Below are positions 52,852-64,000 of a stretch of DNA of 64,000 bases, piece after piece. The translations under genes were made by a program, and so were the position numbers. The DNA is from Ophiocordyceps camponoti-saundersi (nom. inval.) (lineage: Eukaryota; Ascomycota; Sordariomycetes; Hypocreales; Ophiocordycipitaceae): contig PDHQ01000055.1 in assembly GCA_003339415.1 (NCBI GenBank), positions 120,840 through 184,839 on the forward strand. The letters are read 5' to 3'. How positions within the stretch are numbered: position 1 is the first letter of the stretch; each line of letters begins with the position of its first letter. A model generated the notes under the pieces. The model was not told the origin of the DNA. It saw only the letters and a list, made by a program, of their open reading frames with translations, and did not search any database.

Positions 52852-53359
52852 TATTAATTAGGTATCTTTCCTAAGCCGAATAAGTAGCTAGAGTTATATT
52901 ATAAACTTCTTATAATAAAGATACTAATAGATTAAACTTAAATTATATATATTATATTAACCTAAATAATAAGGTTTAGGTAACTTATCTAGATTATATA
53001 ATATATAAGAATATTATATTTACTATATAATATACTCTAGCTAATAGAGTTATAAAAGATTAAATAATAATTTTACTTATAACTTATCTCTTTTTTAAAA
53101 AATATAGAAAAATAAGTATATTATATATACGTTCCCCCTCCTACTAACTACCTCCTTATCCTCCTCCTATATTAACTTCGTATATTATATTAATATTATA
53201 CTAATCTCGGATTAGTATTATCTCGAGTTCGACTCTTTTTTATACGTATCCCTAACCTCCTACTTTATTTATATAGAGATAGTTATCTCTATAACGCGTG
53301 CTACGCGTATTTAACGCGTGTTATATTCCTAAGTAGCTAGCGATATATATATTTTAATA
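52852..53359. repeat. Right LTR of the short LTR element
   Basis: 508 bp, partner of 49,771-50,278, followed by ATATA. Confidence 0.85.
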
Positions 53360-54430
53360 ATATATATAAAAAAAAGCTTTATTTTTATTTTAAATAAGGT
53401 AGTAAAAAGCGAGTTTTAAAAGTAAAAGGTAATTATATAATTAAGCTAAAATTCTTATATAATAATAATATTATAACTTTCCTTATTAAATAAAGTAAGC
53501 TAAATAAGGTAATATAGCTTATTTATTCTTTTAGCTATTATAATTATTATAAACTTAATTCTTATATTTAATTAAAATAGCCTTAATAATTTAATTAATT
53601 AAAGCTTTATTAGTATAGCTTAAAAATATATAAAAGTTTTACTATTTTATAATAGACTTTATAATAGCTAATTTTAAAAAATAGCTAGATTATTATAATA
53701 AAGTTACGGATAAGTATAAAGTTAAAGTTAAAGAAAAAAGTATTATTATATTTACTTTTTAATATTTCCGCCTTAGCTATTATTAATTTCTAGTTAGCGC
53801 TAAAAAAGGGGGAGGAGAGGCGGTATATATAAAGTTCTCCGCTTATATTACTATACTTTTATTATAAATCTAGTTTATATCTACTATACTATTAATAATA
53901 ACTATTAGGGAACTTTGCTAAGTTTTAGAATAATATTTCTTTAGCGCTTTAGCTATAATTATAGCTTATATTAAAAGAGTTCCGCTCCCCTTAAAGCTAT
54001 AAAAAAAGAGGAAACTATAGCTATAATAGCTAAGAAGATATTATTAACTAATAAAGTTAGAGTAAGGGGGGCGCCTCCCTAAACCCTTTTAGACTCTGCT
54101 ATTTATTCGATAATTACTTATATAAAGATAAAAGTATTTCTTAAAATAATCTTATTAATATTTACTTTAGCTTTTAATAAGGTAATAAGTATAATTAACT
54201 CTTAAGTTTAAAGTTATTATAATTTAAAATAAAGCTATATTTTAAGTAAAGAAATTTTATAGTTATAATTAACTTATATAGTATTACCTTCCCTTTTAAA
54301 GTTACTCTAAATATAGCTAGCTATTATTATAAGGTAATAAAAAAAGCGGAGTTTATTTATAATATAAAAACAAGAAGTTTATATTTATATTATTATAAGC
54401 GCGGAGTTTATAAAATATATAAAAGTTATT
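53360..54430 (-). repeat. Repeat D, copy Da (internally deleted)
   Basis: The reverse complement matches D1 in blocks: 53,360-53,870 with 17,030-17,470, and 53,935-54,420 with 15,780-16,260. The part equal to 16,260-16,650 is missing, so this copy carries a deletion. A second copy follows directly. Confidence 0.55.
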
Positions 54431-55366
54431 ATAAATAAGTTTAAGGAAAGGGTTAAGGGAGGTATTATTATATTCGCTTTTTAGCGTTTCCGCTTTTATA
54501 ATTATTAAACTTTAATTAATATTAAAAGGGGGAAAAAAGTAATATATATAAAAATTTAATTTATAAACTTTTAAAGTTAAGAAATATATATATTTTTCGC
54601 TTAATTTTATATTACTTTTATCTTAATATAAAATTAATTTTACTTAAAATAAAAATTTTTAATAAAAAAAGTAATAATATAATCTTTTCTTATAAGTTAT
54701 AAGATAAGTAAACTTACTTTTTATATATAAAATAATAAAATATTTACTATATTATAGCTTTATTATATAATATTTAATAATATATTTAAATTAATAATAT
54801 TTAAAGTATTATTAAAGTTAGATTTCTAATATATATAATTTAATATTAAAAATTTTTATTTATATTATTATATTTTTATTATAAATTTAATTTATATTTA
54901 CTATATTATTAATAATAATAATTAAAAAGCTTTATTAAGTTTTAAAATTATATTTTTTAATATATAATTATATTATTAAAATTTTATTTAAAAACTTAAT
55001 CTTTTTTAAAAAGCTTCCTTACTACCTTATTATAAGGCTTATATTAATACTTTTTTTATAATAAAAATATAATTTTTATTAATTAAATATACTTTTTTTT
55101 AAAAATAATATAAAGCTATTTTAAATTAAACTAAAGCTTATAAATAATATTTTAAAATATTATTATAATATTATTATTAAGTAATTTCTTTATTATAAAA
55201 GCTTAGCTTTACTTATAAAGTTTATAATTAATATTTATTATAATTATTTTTAAGCTTTAAACTTAAATAAAGTAATAATAAAGTTAAAATAAATTATAAG
55301 CTATTACTTATATTACTTAAGAATTTACTTTTTAATAATCTTTTTAAATAGTTTAGCTATAATTAT
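54430..55366 (-). repeat. Repeat D, copy Db, part left of gypsy-2
   Basis: The reverse complement matches D1 from about 17,150 down to 16,260. It stops at the left target duplication of gypsy-2 (ATTAT, 55,362-55,366) and resumes at 62,279. Confidence 0.65.
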
Positions 55367-55616
55367 TATAAGGGATTCGGGCTGCGCTTAAATAGCTAAG
55401 TTATATAAGGGGTGCTTAGTTAAGTCCGCGCGTATAATAAGCGCAGGGTATATATAGGTATATATAATTAGTTAGCGCCGCGCGTAAGATAAGCGCGGGC
55501 TATATATAAACTATAACCCTAAGTATATATATTATATATACTTTAAAACCTCTTAAATTATTTTATATTAATAAAGTTAGCTTCTTATAAATATTAAAAA
55601 ATATAAGACCTTTATA
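55367..55616 (+). repeat. 5' LTR of gypsy-2 (250 bp)
   Basis: It aligns without gaps to 62,029-62,278. The conserved core includes AAATAGCTAAGTTATATAAG and GGGGTGCTTAGTTAAGTCCG. Differences are transitions, and each copy has kept some C/G sites that the other lost. Confidence 0.9.
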
Positions 55617-57560
55617 ATAGAATAACTTTAATTATAAATAACCTTAATACTTAATAAGCTATTATCGCCTAGCTCTTAAAGTAATAAGCTATTATTACGG
55701 AGCTTTAAAGCCTTATATACTAATAGTACTAATTTATATAGCTTCTTAAATAGTAATAGTTATAACCTTACTATAAGCCGCTACTTTTTAGATTACTATT
55801 TAATAGCGATAAGAACCTTTTTCTAGCATAGCGCTCCCTTATATCTTATAAGCTATAAGTAAACTAAGCTTTTATTAATATTACTTATAACTAATAAGTA
55901 TTTTTATATTAATATTTATCTTTTATAATTTAAGCTAAGGTAGCCTTATTTTTTAAATAAGGTATTAAGTATAAATATAACCTTAACTATTTCCTAAGTT
56001 ACCTTAATATTATATTTACTAACTTATACTAGCGCTAGATAGCTATAATAAAGCTTAAATACTTTATATAAAGCGCTTCTAAGTCTTTTTTTAATTTCCT
56101 TATCCGCTTTAAAGCTAAGCTTACTTTAGTAAATAATATTAAATAAGCTAATAAGATTAAAATTATATACCTCTATTATACCCTTATATTAGCCTTTTAC
56201 TAATATTATATAAGGTATAATATTCCCTTAACTAAGTATATTATTATTATTATTAGGATCCGCGTTATTATTATAAATATTAAGTTTTTCCGCCTTAAAA
56301 ATAAAAGCTAAACGCCCTTACTTTCCGCTTTTAAGCTATCTTAGGATACCCCGATAACTAATATATACTAAACTAGCACTTAGCCGCGTTTTAGTAAATA
56401 TAATAGCCCCCCTTTTAAGGCTAAAATAGCCGCGGCGGTAAAACTTATTATTAGGTAACTAAGGCTAATAGTAATAAGATTACGAAGCGGCGCGCTAAGG
56501 GCCGCTACCTTTACTATAATAGTATTAGCTATTTCTTACGTAAATATAAGCTTAATCCTCCCTTACTAGCTTTTTTAATCTACTTCGTAAATATTATAAA
56601 AAAGGAGGAGAACCTTACTTTAAATTAAGGAAATAAATCCCCCTTATATTAAGTCTCCTATAAGGGGAGGACTCTTATAATAATATTATTTATAAAATAT
56701 TAGATAACTATTTTATAAATATTAGTTAGAATATAAACTTATTTTCTTTTTTTCTTCTTATATTTATAAATTTTACTTTTTTTATTATTATATAAGTAAA
56801 TAGTAGCTATAATTATTACGCTACTATAAGCGAATCTTTTATATAGCGCTATTAGCTTAAGTAAATTCCCCTCTCTCGCTTATAAGTAATTTATATTATT
56901 ATATAAATATATCGCTAATAGCGCGTATATTTTAAGCTATATTTATTTATTTATTACCTTATCTATTTTATAGCTAATATTAATAGCTAATAGTTATTTA
57001 TAATAGTATATATAATTTTAAGCTTTATTTAAAACTTAATCTTTAGCTTATTTTAAATAGCGCGTAATAATATCTTACTATATTTTAATAAGTAGGAAAT
57101 TATAATTTACTTTACTAGTAGATTAGTTATTTTATATTTTAAATCTTAGTAAATTATTTACTTTATTATAGCTATTTTTAGCTTTATCTTCGCGGCCCTT
57201 ATTCGCTATAAATCTTAATAGCGTATTAATTATTAATTCCTCGCTATTAGCTTATAGGATATTTTTCGTATTTTACGTATTATAACTTTTACCTTAATTA
57301 TAAGCCTTTTCTTACTTTTTAAGGTATTAGATTTTACTAACTTATTTAATAAGGAGAAAGCTAGTATCCTGCCCCCTTACCGCGGTAATTATAACTACTA
57401 TATCTAACTCCGCTAGGAACTTAATAGTTCCTTACCCTTTTTACCTTAAAGTTTATTTTATAATATACCTTATAAGTATCTCCTTAAAATTTAAAAATAA
57501 ATTACTAACTTAATAAATAAAAAATAAATCCGCGCTAGCTTATTATTTATAGCCGCCCTT
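55617..57560 (+). pseudogene. gypsy-2 gag/protease region (inferred)
   Basis: The stretch between the 5' LTR and RT must hold gag and protease by element order. I could not pick out a zinc knuckle or protease motif with confidence. Frames are broken by TAA/TAG. Confidence 0.4.
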
Positions 57561-60500
57561 ATCTTTCTTATAAAAAAGCTAAGAGGCGGGTAGCGCTTTT
57601 ATATTAACTATTACGCTTTAAATAAAATAATAAAATAAGATTATTATCCTTTTTTACTTATTAAAGAGACGCTTTATAGCCTTTTAAGTACTTATTAGTT
57701 TACGAAACTTAATATTTATATTACTTTCTATAAGCTTTATATTATAAAAGGCGAGGAATATTTTATAGCTTTCTATACTTAGTTTAGTTTATTTAAATAC
57801 CTTATTTACCTTTTTAGCCTTATAAGAGCGCCCGCTATATTCTAGCGTTATATTAATATTACTTTTAGTAACTTTTTAAAAGATTTTACTATAATATATT
57901 TAAATAATATCCTTATTTATTTAAGAGGTTTTTATTCTAATTATTAGCGTAAAATACGCGTTATATTTTTATATTTTTATTAAGCTAAGCTTTTCTTTAA
58001 TTTTAATAAGTATAATTTTACTATTTATAAGGTTAAGTATTTAGAGTTTATTATCTATATTAGTAAAGAAATATAGCTAGACTTTACTAAAGTTTTTATA
58101 ATTTTAAAATAAGAAGCGCTAACTTATATCTAAGGCGTGCGTAATTTTCTTAAGTTCGCTAACTTTTATTATAATTTTATATTTTATTTCTTAAACCTTA
58201 TAGCCTTTTTAGTTAAGCTTATAAAATATAGCGCGCTTATCTATTAAATTAATAAGTACTAACTTATTTTTAATATACTTAAGTTTATATTTATCTTTAC
58301 CCCTATCTTTACTTAGTAAGATTTAAATTATAATATTATTATTAAAGCTAATTATTCTAATAAGGCTATTAGCGGGTACTTTTCCTAGTTTAGCTTAAAC
58401 TATATTTTTTAGCTTATTATATATTATTTTAAGAAACTCTTACTTATAAAACGGAATTATATAATTTATAATAAAAAATTTCTCGCTATTATTTCTTACC
58501 TTAAAGCGTAATTTATTAAGTTATATAAAGTTATTTAGCTATTCTCTATCTTTATAAATTATAAGGCCTTAAAGTATCTTATTACGCTTAAAGCTATAAT
58601 AAAATATTAGGCGCGTTAGGCTAAGATATTTACTTTTTTTAATTTCCGCTTTTAATATTATCTTAGCGCGTAAGTATCGCGGCTTAATATACTCTCTTAG
58701 CGAGAATAAGATCGCTATAAAATAGAGGAGCGCTTTAATTAGATTATATAGCTTATATTTATTTACTTTTTTAAATTATAGCTAGTTTAATCTAGCCTAG
58801 CCTTATCCTAATTCTTTATAGCTATACCTTTTACCTAAGATACCCCGGCCCCTTTTTATAATAAAACCTTATAAAACTTTTAATTAGAAGCTTTTTATAT
58901 TAATTCCTTTTATTATATACGCTACTAAGCGGTTTAATTAAGCGCTTAAAAGTTTCCGCTAAAAGTAGGTACTTATAAGTAAGTTATAGATTATTTTATC
59001 TTTACTTATAAGTAGCTATAATTCTAAAGCTATCTTTAAGTTCCTAAGTAAAAACTTTTAATTACTATACTTATTTAATAAACTTATAATTCCCTTATAA
59101 TAAGATATTTTAGTAAAAGTATTACTTTTATATTTCTTTAATATAAGTTTTATTAAGATAGTATATTTATAAATATAATATATTTTATTTATAACTATTA
59201 TTATTATAAAGATTACCTTAATTATTAGCGCTATTAAAAGTTACTCTAGCTACTACCTCCTCTTAAATAGTTTTAAATAACCCTCTTTATAAATTTTATA
59301 ACTAAGCTACCCGCTACCTTAAAGTCCTAGCTTTATTTCCTAATAGTTATTATAAATCGCTTATTAAAATATATCTAGCTTAAAGCTATAATATTTATAA
59401 ATATTAAGTAATATTTTAAGCGCTTTATTTAATACTAATAGCGGTTTTATAGTTTCCTTTATAAGTTAATTTCTAATCGTAGTTTTAATTAAATAAGCTA
59501 TTTTTAATTTACTTTTTACTATCTTACTAAGGTTAATAAGCTACTTTTTATAGCGTATTACCCTTAAACTAATAAAAATATAAAGCGTATAAACTAAAAA
59601 ATATAAGCTATTTTCTATTATATAATCTCCTTCTTATAGTTTAACTAGCTACGCTATTTACTTATTTACTAGCTTATTTTAAATAATTAAGACTTATTTA
59701 TAATAAATATTAGTCTTAATTACTTATTTTATAGCTTTAATATTACCTTTCTTAACTAGCTAGCGGAGGCGGCTACCCCTATCTTTTCTTTAAAAAGCTA
59801 AGCTATAATATTTACTTATTTCCTTTATAATAGCGTTAAACTAATATAAGCCTCTATCGCTTAAGCTTAATAGCGGTAATAGGACTTTTTAAATAAGTTT
59901 TACTAACTTATAGAATAGTTTTAAATTAGTAACTTTATATAGCTTAACTTTACTTATATATAGTTTAATTATTTATCTTAGAAGCTTAATTATTTTAAGG
60001 GTAAGTATAAGGTAATAGCTATATTAACGCTACTTATTATTATTTTTAATATATTACTTAATATTTACTTTACTTTTTATATTAACTTTATTAAGTATAC
60101 TATTAGTAACCTTTTATTATCTTAGTTACTTACTAATTTCTAGCTAAATCCCCTATTTTATTTTTCTTATAATAACTTATTTTTTAATAAGTATAAAGTT
60201 AAGGAAATCTTCGCTATAAAGAATACTAAGAGTTAGCGCTTATAAAGCGAGATACCTTATTAACTTATTCTTATAAAATAGAAAAATTATATTATTTTAA
60301 CTTAAAAGTTACTTAATAGCTTTAAATATTATATAATATTAAACTATTTTAAGTTTATATAAGGGAATATACGCTTTTATAATAGCTTAAAGTAAACTTA
60401 ACTATATATTTATTTAAGTATCTTTTATAGCTAATTACCTTTTTTAAATAACTTTCTCCTTTTATTATATAAATATAATATTACCCCCTTACTTTTTATT
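57561..60500 (+). pseudogene. pol: gypsy-2 pol: RT and RNase H, integrase inferred
   Basis: From about 57,690 the frame reads as Ty3/gypsy RT: FTKLNIYITFYKL, then GEEYFIAFYTQFSLF, then RAPAIF-like, and YLNNILIY at 57,897-57,920, a decayed YLDDILIY box (both Asp to Asn) preceded by a thumb-joining segment. VKYLEFIIYISKE near 58,030 and ALTYIQGVRNFLKFANFYY-like sequence near 58,120 follow in the standard order. RNase H is visible at 58,330-58,740 (ISGYFSQFS, KKLLLIKRNYIIYNKKFLAI, INYKALKYLI). Integrase should follow from about 58,900, but its catalytic residues were not placed with certainty. Stops are TAA/TAG. Confidence 0.75.
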
Positions 60501-62028
60501 TTTCTCTATTTTTTTTTATTTACTTTTACTCTTTTCTTATATTAGCTTTAAGCTAATATTTACTTTCTCCGCCTTCTTCTTATAATCTTTTATTATAATT
60601 AAGTAACTTAAAAGATTATTATAATATTAGCTATAGCTTAGCGCTAATATTAACTTATAATAGATATATCCTTAGGCGGGGGAGAGCGTACCTTAAGGCT
60701 AGGAGAATATTTAATATAATACTAATAGTAAGAATCTCGCTTATCCCGCTTCTAAGCTACGCGCGCTACGCGCGGGCGCTAGCGTAAACCCGCTTTATTA
60801 ATATATAATAAAAAAAAAAGATAAGTATTATATATAAGCGCTAGGCGATTAAAAGCTAAGTAATATATATAAATTAATAAAAATAGTATATAGTAAGGTA
60901 GCGGGCGGGCTTAGTATATTATATAAATTAGTTAGTATTATAATTATTTAATAAAAGATATTATTTCTCTCCTTATTCTCCCGCTCTTATATATTAATAT
61001 TTACCTAATAGTTTATAATCTAAGTAGCCCGCTTATTTTACTATTACTTAAGAATTTATCGCTATTATTTCTTTTATTATTAAAAGAATATTTTATATTA
61101 TAAGGCGAAAAAGTTAAAGCTAATAATAAGGGCGCCTTATTATTATTATTATTATTATTAATATTATATTATTACTAAAAATATATTATAAGTTAAGGTA
61201 TATAAGGTAAATATAGTAATTATATTACTAATAGTAAGAATAAGCGTAAAGGATTATTATTACTTAAGCGTAAAAAGAGCGTAAAAGTTAGTTACTAAGC
61301 GCGGTATAATATAAATAATAGCTAGTAAAGTTTATAAGTAATTAAAGTAAATAAGAAATTCTAATATAAGCTAGGCGCGCTAGCTAGGTACTTTTTTAGC
61401 GCGGGGGTAAGCGGGTAAAGTAATAGCTTATCTTTCCTTAACTATTATTTATAAGTTATAAATAGCCCGCTATAAGCGTATATTTATAATAAAAAAGTAT
61501 TTTTCCTAAAAGTATTATTTTCGCTATTACCTATATACTTTATAAGCTATCTTATAATTATATTAGTAATTAATATTATAGCTATTATAAAGGTTTTAGA
61601 TATAAGGAATATATAAATATTTTATTTCTTATAATATAGTAATATTTTTATTATTTAAATCCCCCTTTATAATATAGCTACTTATTATATAAAATAGTAA
61701 CTATAGCTAATTAGATAATATATTAAGGCGGTAATATAATAACTTAATAAATATAAAAAGCTTAAAAAATAATAATAATAAATAAAAAAAATAAATAGCT
61801 ATAAAAAGCTTAAATAATAATAATAAAAAAAAAATTATAAGAATATAATAGCGGAGTAATAAAATATAAGGCTTAGGGAAATATTTACTTAATAAGGGAA
61901 AATAATATAATTAGCTTAAAGAGAAAAAAAAAGGAAGAAAAATTTTCTATATAAAAAGTATTTTAACTTATACCTTATATATATATATACCGCGGCCGGA
62001 AATACTCTTTTCTTAGAGCGATAAGGTA
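60501..62028. other. gypsy-2 3' region, unassigned
   Basis: Between the presumed integrase and the 3' LTR there is ~1.5 kb with no recognised motif, including a GC-rich GCGCGCTACGCGCGGGCGC patch near 60,760, a (TTA)n run at 61,139-61,163 and A-rich stretches at 61,770-61,840. It could be the end of pol, a long 3' leader, or a small extra insertion. Confidence 0.35.
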
Positions 62029-62278
62029 TATAAGAGATTCAGGCTACGCTTAAATAGCTAAGTTATATAAGGGGTGCTTAGTTAAGTCCGCGTATATAAC
62101 GGGCGCGAGGTATATATAAGTATATATAATTAATTAGCGCCGCGCGTAGGATAGGCGCGGGCTATATATAAACTATAACCTTAAGTATATATACCGTATA
62201 TACCTTAGAATTTTTTAAGTTATTTTATATTAATAGAGTTAGCTTTTTATAAATATTAAAGAGTATAGGACTTTTATA
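62029..62278 (+). repeat. 3' LTR of gypsy-2 (250 bp)
   Basis: Partner of 55,367-55,616, followed by ATTAT at 62,279-62,283. Confidence 0.9.
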
Positions 62279-62760
62279 ATTATAGCTTATATTAAAAAAG
62301 TTCCGCTTTTTTTAAAGATATAAAAAAAAGAGGAAATTATAGCTATAATAGCTAAGAAAATACTATTAATTAATAAAGTTAGAGTAAGGGGGGCGCCTCC
62401 CTAAACCTTTTTTAACTTTATTATTTATTTAATAATTATTTATATAAAAATAAAAATATCTCCTAAAATAATCTTATAAATATTTACCTTAGCTTTTAGT
62501 AAAATAATAAGTATAATAAATTTTAAAGTTTAAAATTATTATAATTTAAAGTAAAGCTATATTTTAAGTAAAAATTTTTTATAGTTATAATTAACTTATA
62601 TAATATCGCCCTCCTCCTTAAAGTTATTTTAAGCGTAGCTTATTATTATTATAAGGTAATAAAAGGAGCGGAGTTTATTTATAATATAAAAATAAAAAGT
62701 TTATATTTATATTACTATAAGCGCAGAATTTATAAAATATATAAAAATTATTCCTCTTTT
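62279..62760 (-). repeat. Repeat D, copy Db, part right of gypsy-2
   Basis: The reverse complement matches D1 15,780-16,260 and is collinear with 53,935-54,420 (GTAAGGGGGGCGCCTCCCTAA block near 62,385). It completes the D copy interrupted by gypsy-2. Confidence 0.65.
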
Positions 62761-62919
62761 TATAATAAGTTTTTTATTTATAAAAGTTATAAAAAAATAT
62801 AATTTAATATATTTAAAAAAAATATATATAATTATATATTATAATTATATTTATATTAATTAAGTTATTTTAAAGCTATTAATTATATATTATTTTAAAG
62901 CTTATTAACTTTTATTATT

Positions 62920-63870
62920 AATAAAAACCTTATTATTAAAATAATTAATAGCTTATTTACTATTACTTAACTTATTATTATTATATTAGCTTAAATATAA
63001 AAATAATATATTTTTTATATATAAGTATTTAACTTTTATAAAAAAATAATTAAGAAGTTATATTATATTTATAATATTATTAAAATAATATAAAGTTATA
63101 AAAAATTAAAATTTTTTATAATTATTTTTTTATTTTATATTCTTAACTTTTTATTATTAAGATTATTTTTACTTTTATAATAGTTAAGTTTAAGGTAGAG
63201 TTTTATAAGCTTAATAAGCTAAAGCTACCTTTTATTAAGCTAAAAACTACTCTTATTATTAAAAAGAATATAACTAGCGCTTACGCTATAACTACGCCGC
63301 CTTTATATAAAAAGATTCCTAACTTTATAAAAAAATTTAATTAATAATATATTTAATAATAAAGATTATATAACTTTAGCTAGTAATTATATTATATTTA
63401 GTTAAAAACTTATAATTAAAAGAAATATAAGCTAATAATTTTTATTTTAAGTTATAATTATAATTATAATTATAATTATAATTATAATTATAATTATAGC
63501 TATAATTATAGTTATATTAATTATAATTACTTTTATATTTTATATAATTAAGTAAGTTTATTATATATAATTAGTAATTTAAAGTTAAAGCTAAATAAAT
63601 ACTTAGTAAAATAAAAAATAATAATAAAAGTTTATTATTATATAATAATAATTTTATTTTTATTATAAAACTAAAATTTCTTTTTTTTATATTATAAAAT
63701 AAAAATATAAAGTTAAATTAGTAAAATCTTTATAAAAAAAACTAATATAAAAGTTATATAATAAACTATAAATTATAAATTATTATATATTTTAATAAAA
63801 TTTATTTAAATTTATAATAATTATTAATTAATATTAAATAAAAGCTTATTATTATAAGTAAAAGTATAAT
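62920..63870 (+). repeat. A/B-family fragment near the right edge
   Basis: It matches the right palindrome arm 45,480-46,150 in the same orientation (TTATTACTATTATATTAGCTT, then AACTACGCCGCC against GACCGCGCCGCC, then the repeat tract). It is far more AT-rich than the palindrome arm. The QGQGRG-coding stretch of the arm corresponds here to a (TATAAT)n tract at about 63,451-63,498. Confidence 0.6.
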
Positions 63871-63872
63871 AA

Positions 63873-64000
<128 letters not shown>

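Larger units (their letters stand above)
49771..53359. mobile_element. Short LTR retroelement with 508-bp LTRs and no recognised ORF
   Basis: Two direct 508-bp repeats (49,771-50,278 and 52,852-53,359) start with TAT and end with ATA (TGT...ACA before RIP) and are flanked by the 5-bp duplication ATATA (49,766-49,770; 53,360-53,364). The 2,573-bp interior has no gag or pol motif that I can recognise; it includes a G17 run, a (TTA)n run (about 51,336-51,363) and a 15-bp-arm hairpin. Equal LTR lengths and matching target sites support a single insertion, either non-autonomous or internally deleted. Orientation is unknown. The duplication is AT-only and weak on its own. Confidence 0.75.
55367..62278 (+). 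mobile_element. Complete Ty3/gypsy LTR retrotransposon gypsy-2 (6.9 kb)
   Basis: Two 250-bp LTRs read TATA...TATA (TGTA...TACA before RIP) and are flanked by the 5-bp duplication ATTAT (55,362-55,366; 62,279-62,283). The plus strand carries RT and RNase H of Ty3/gypsy type at 57,600-58,740. The element interrupts repeat Db, whose two halves join when it is removed. It is heavily RIP-mutated throughout. A candidate primer-binding site (TAG, TGG before RIP) begins at 55,618. Confidence 0.88.

Overview
The window looks like a chromosomal AT-rich block from a filamentous ascomycete (Pezizomycotina). The reasons are: (i) almost every CpA and TpG dinucleotide has been lost, leaving TpA, which is the mark of repeat-induced point mutation (RIP); (ii) nearly all of the DNA is decayed retrotransposon and other repeat sequence, in which reading frames are broken only by TAA and TAG; (iii) the one intact gene has a fungal-type short intron and encodes a homoisocitrate dehydrogenase, an enzyme of the fungal alpha-aminoadipate lysine pathway. 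Base composition and dinucleotide counts were judged by eye, not computed.

Layout from left to right. 1-8,233: two same-orientation copies (A1, A2, minus) of an unclassified ~3.7-kb repeat family, here called A/B, separated by a 1.4-kb repeat, C1. 8,234-11,190: a minus-strand Ty3/gypsy remnant (gypsy-3) with RT, a gag zinc knuckle and an LTR. 11,191-13,566: further decayed sequence ending in an inverted copy of that LTR. 13,567-14,940: a small unmutated island holding the LYS12-like gene. 15,425-17,824: an A/B fragment split by a ~1.7-kb repeat, D1. 17,825-21,712: copy A3 (plus), with a GC-rich minisatellite and a large (TAA)n tract. 21,715-28,880: two Tad1-like LINE elements head to tail. 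30,329-39,652: a full-length Ty3/gypsy element (gypsy-1) with 206-bp LTRs and a 5-bp target duplication; it carries gag-protease, pol and a third ORF, and its last 1.2 kb has almost escaped RIP. 40,550-47,846: a 7.3-kb palindrome of two A/B copies around a C-derived spacer. 47,847-49,535: LINE and C fragments, minus. 49,771-53,359: a short LTR element with 508-bp LTRs and no recognised genes. 53,360-62,760: tandem D copies, the second split by a complete Ty3/gypsy element (gypsy-2, 250-bp LTRs). 62,920-63,870: another A/B fragment. The window ends inside a (TAAA)n array.

Apart from the LYS12-like gene nothing appears able to make a functional protein; the third ORF of gypsy-1 is the next best preserved. 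The interest lies in the gene island inside a RIP desert, the record of RIP specificity kept in matched LTRs, the extra ORF of gypsy-1, and the unclassified A/B family with its palindrome. Repeat boundaries were found by comparing copies by eye and may be off by tens of bases unless LTR ends and target duplications are given.
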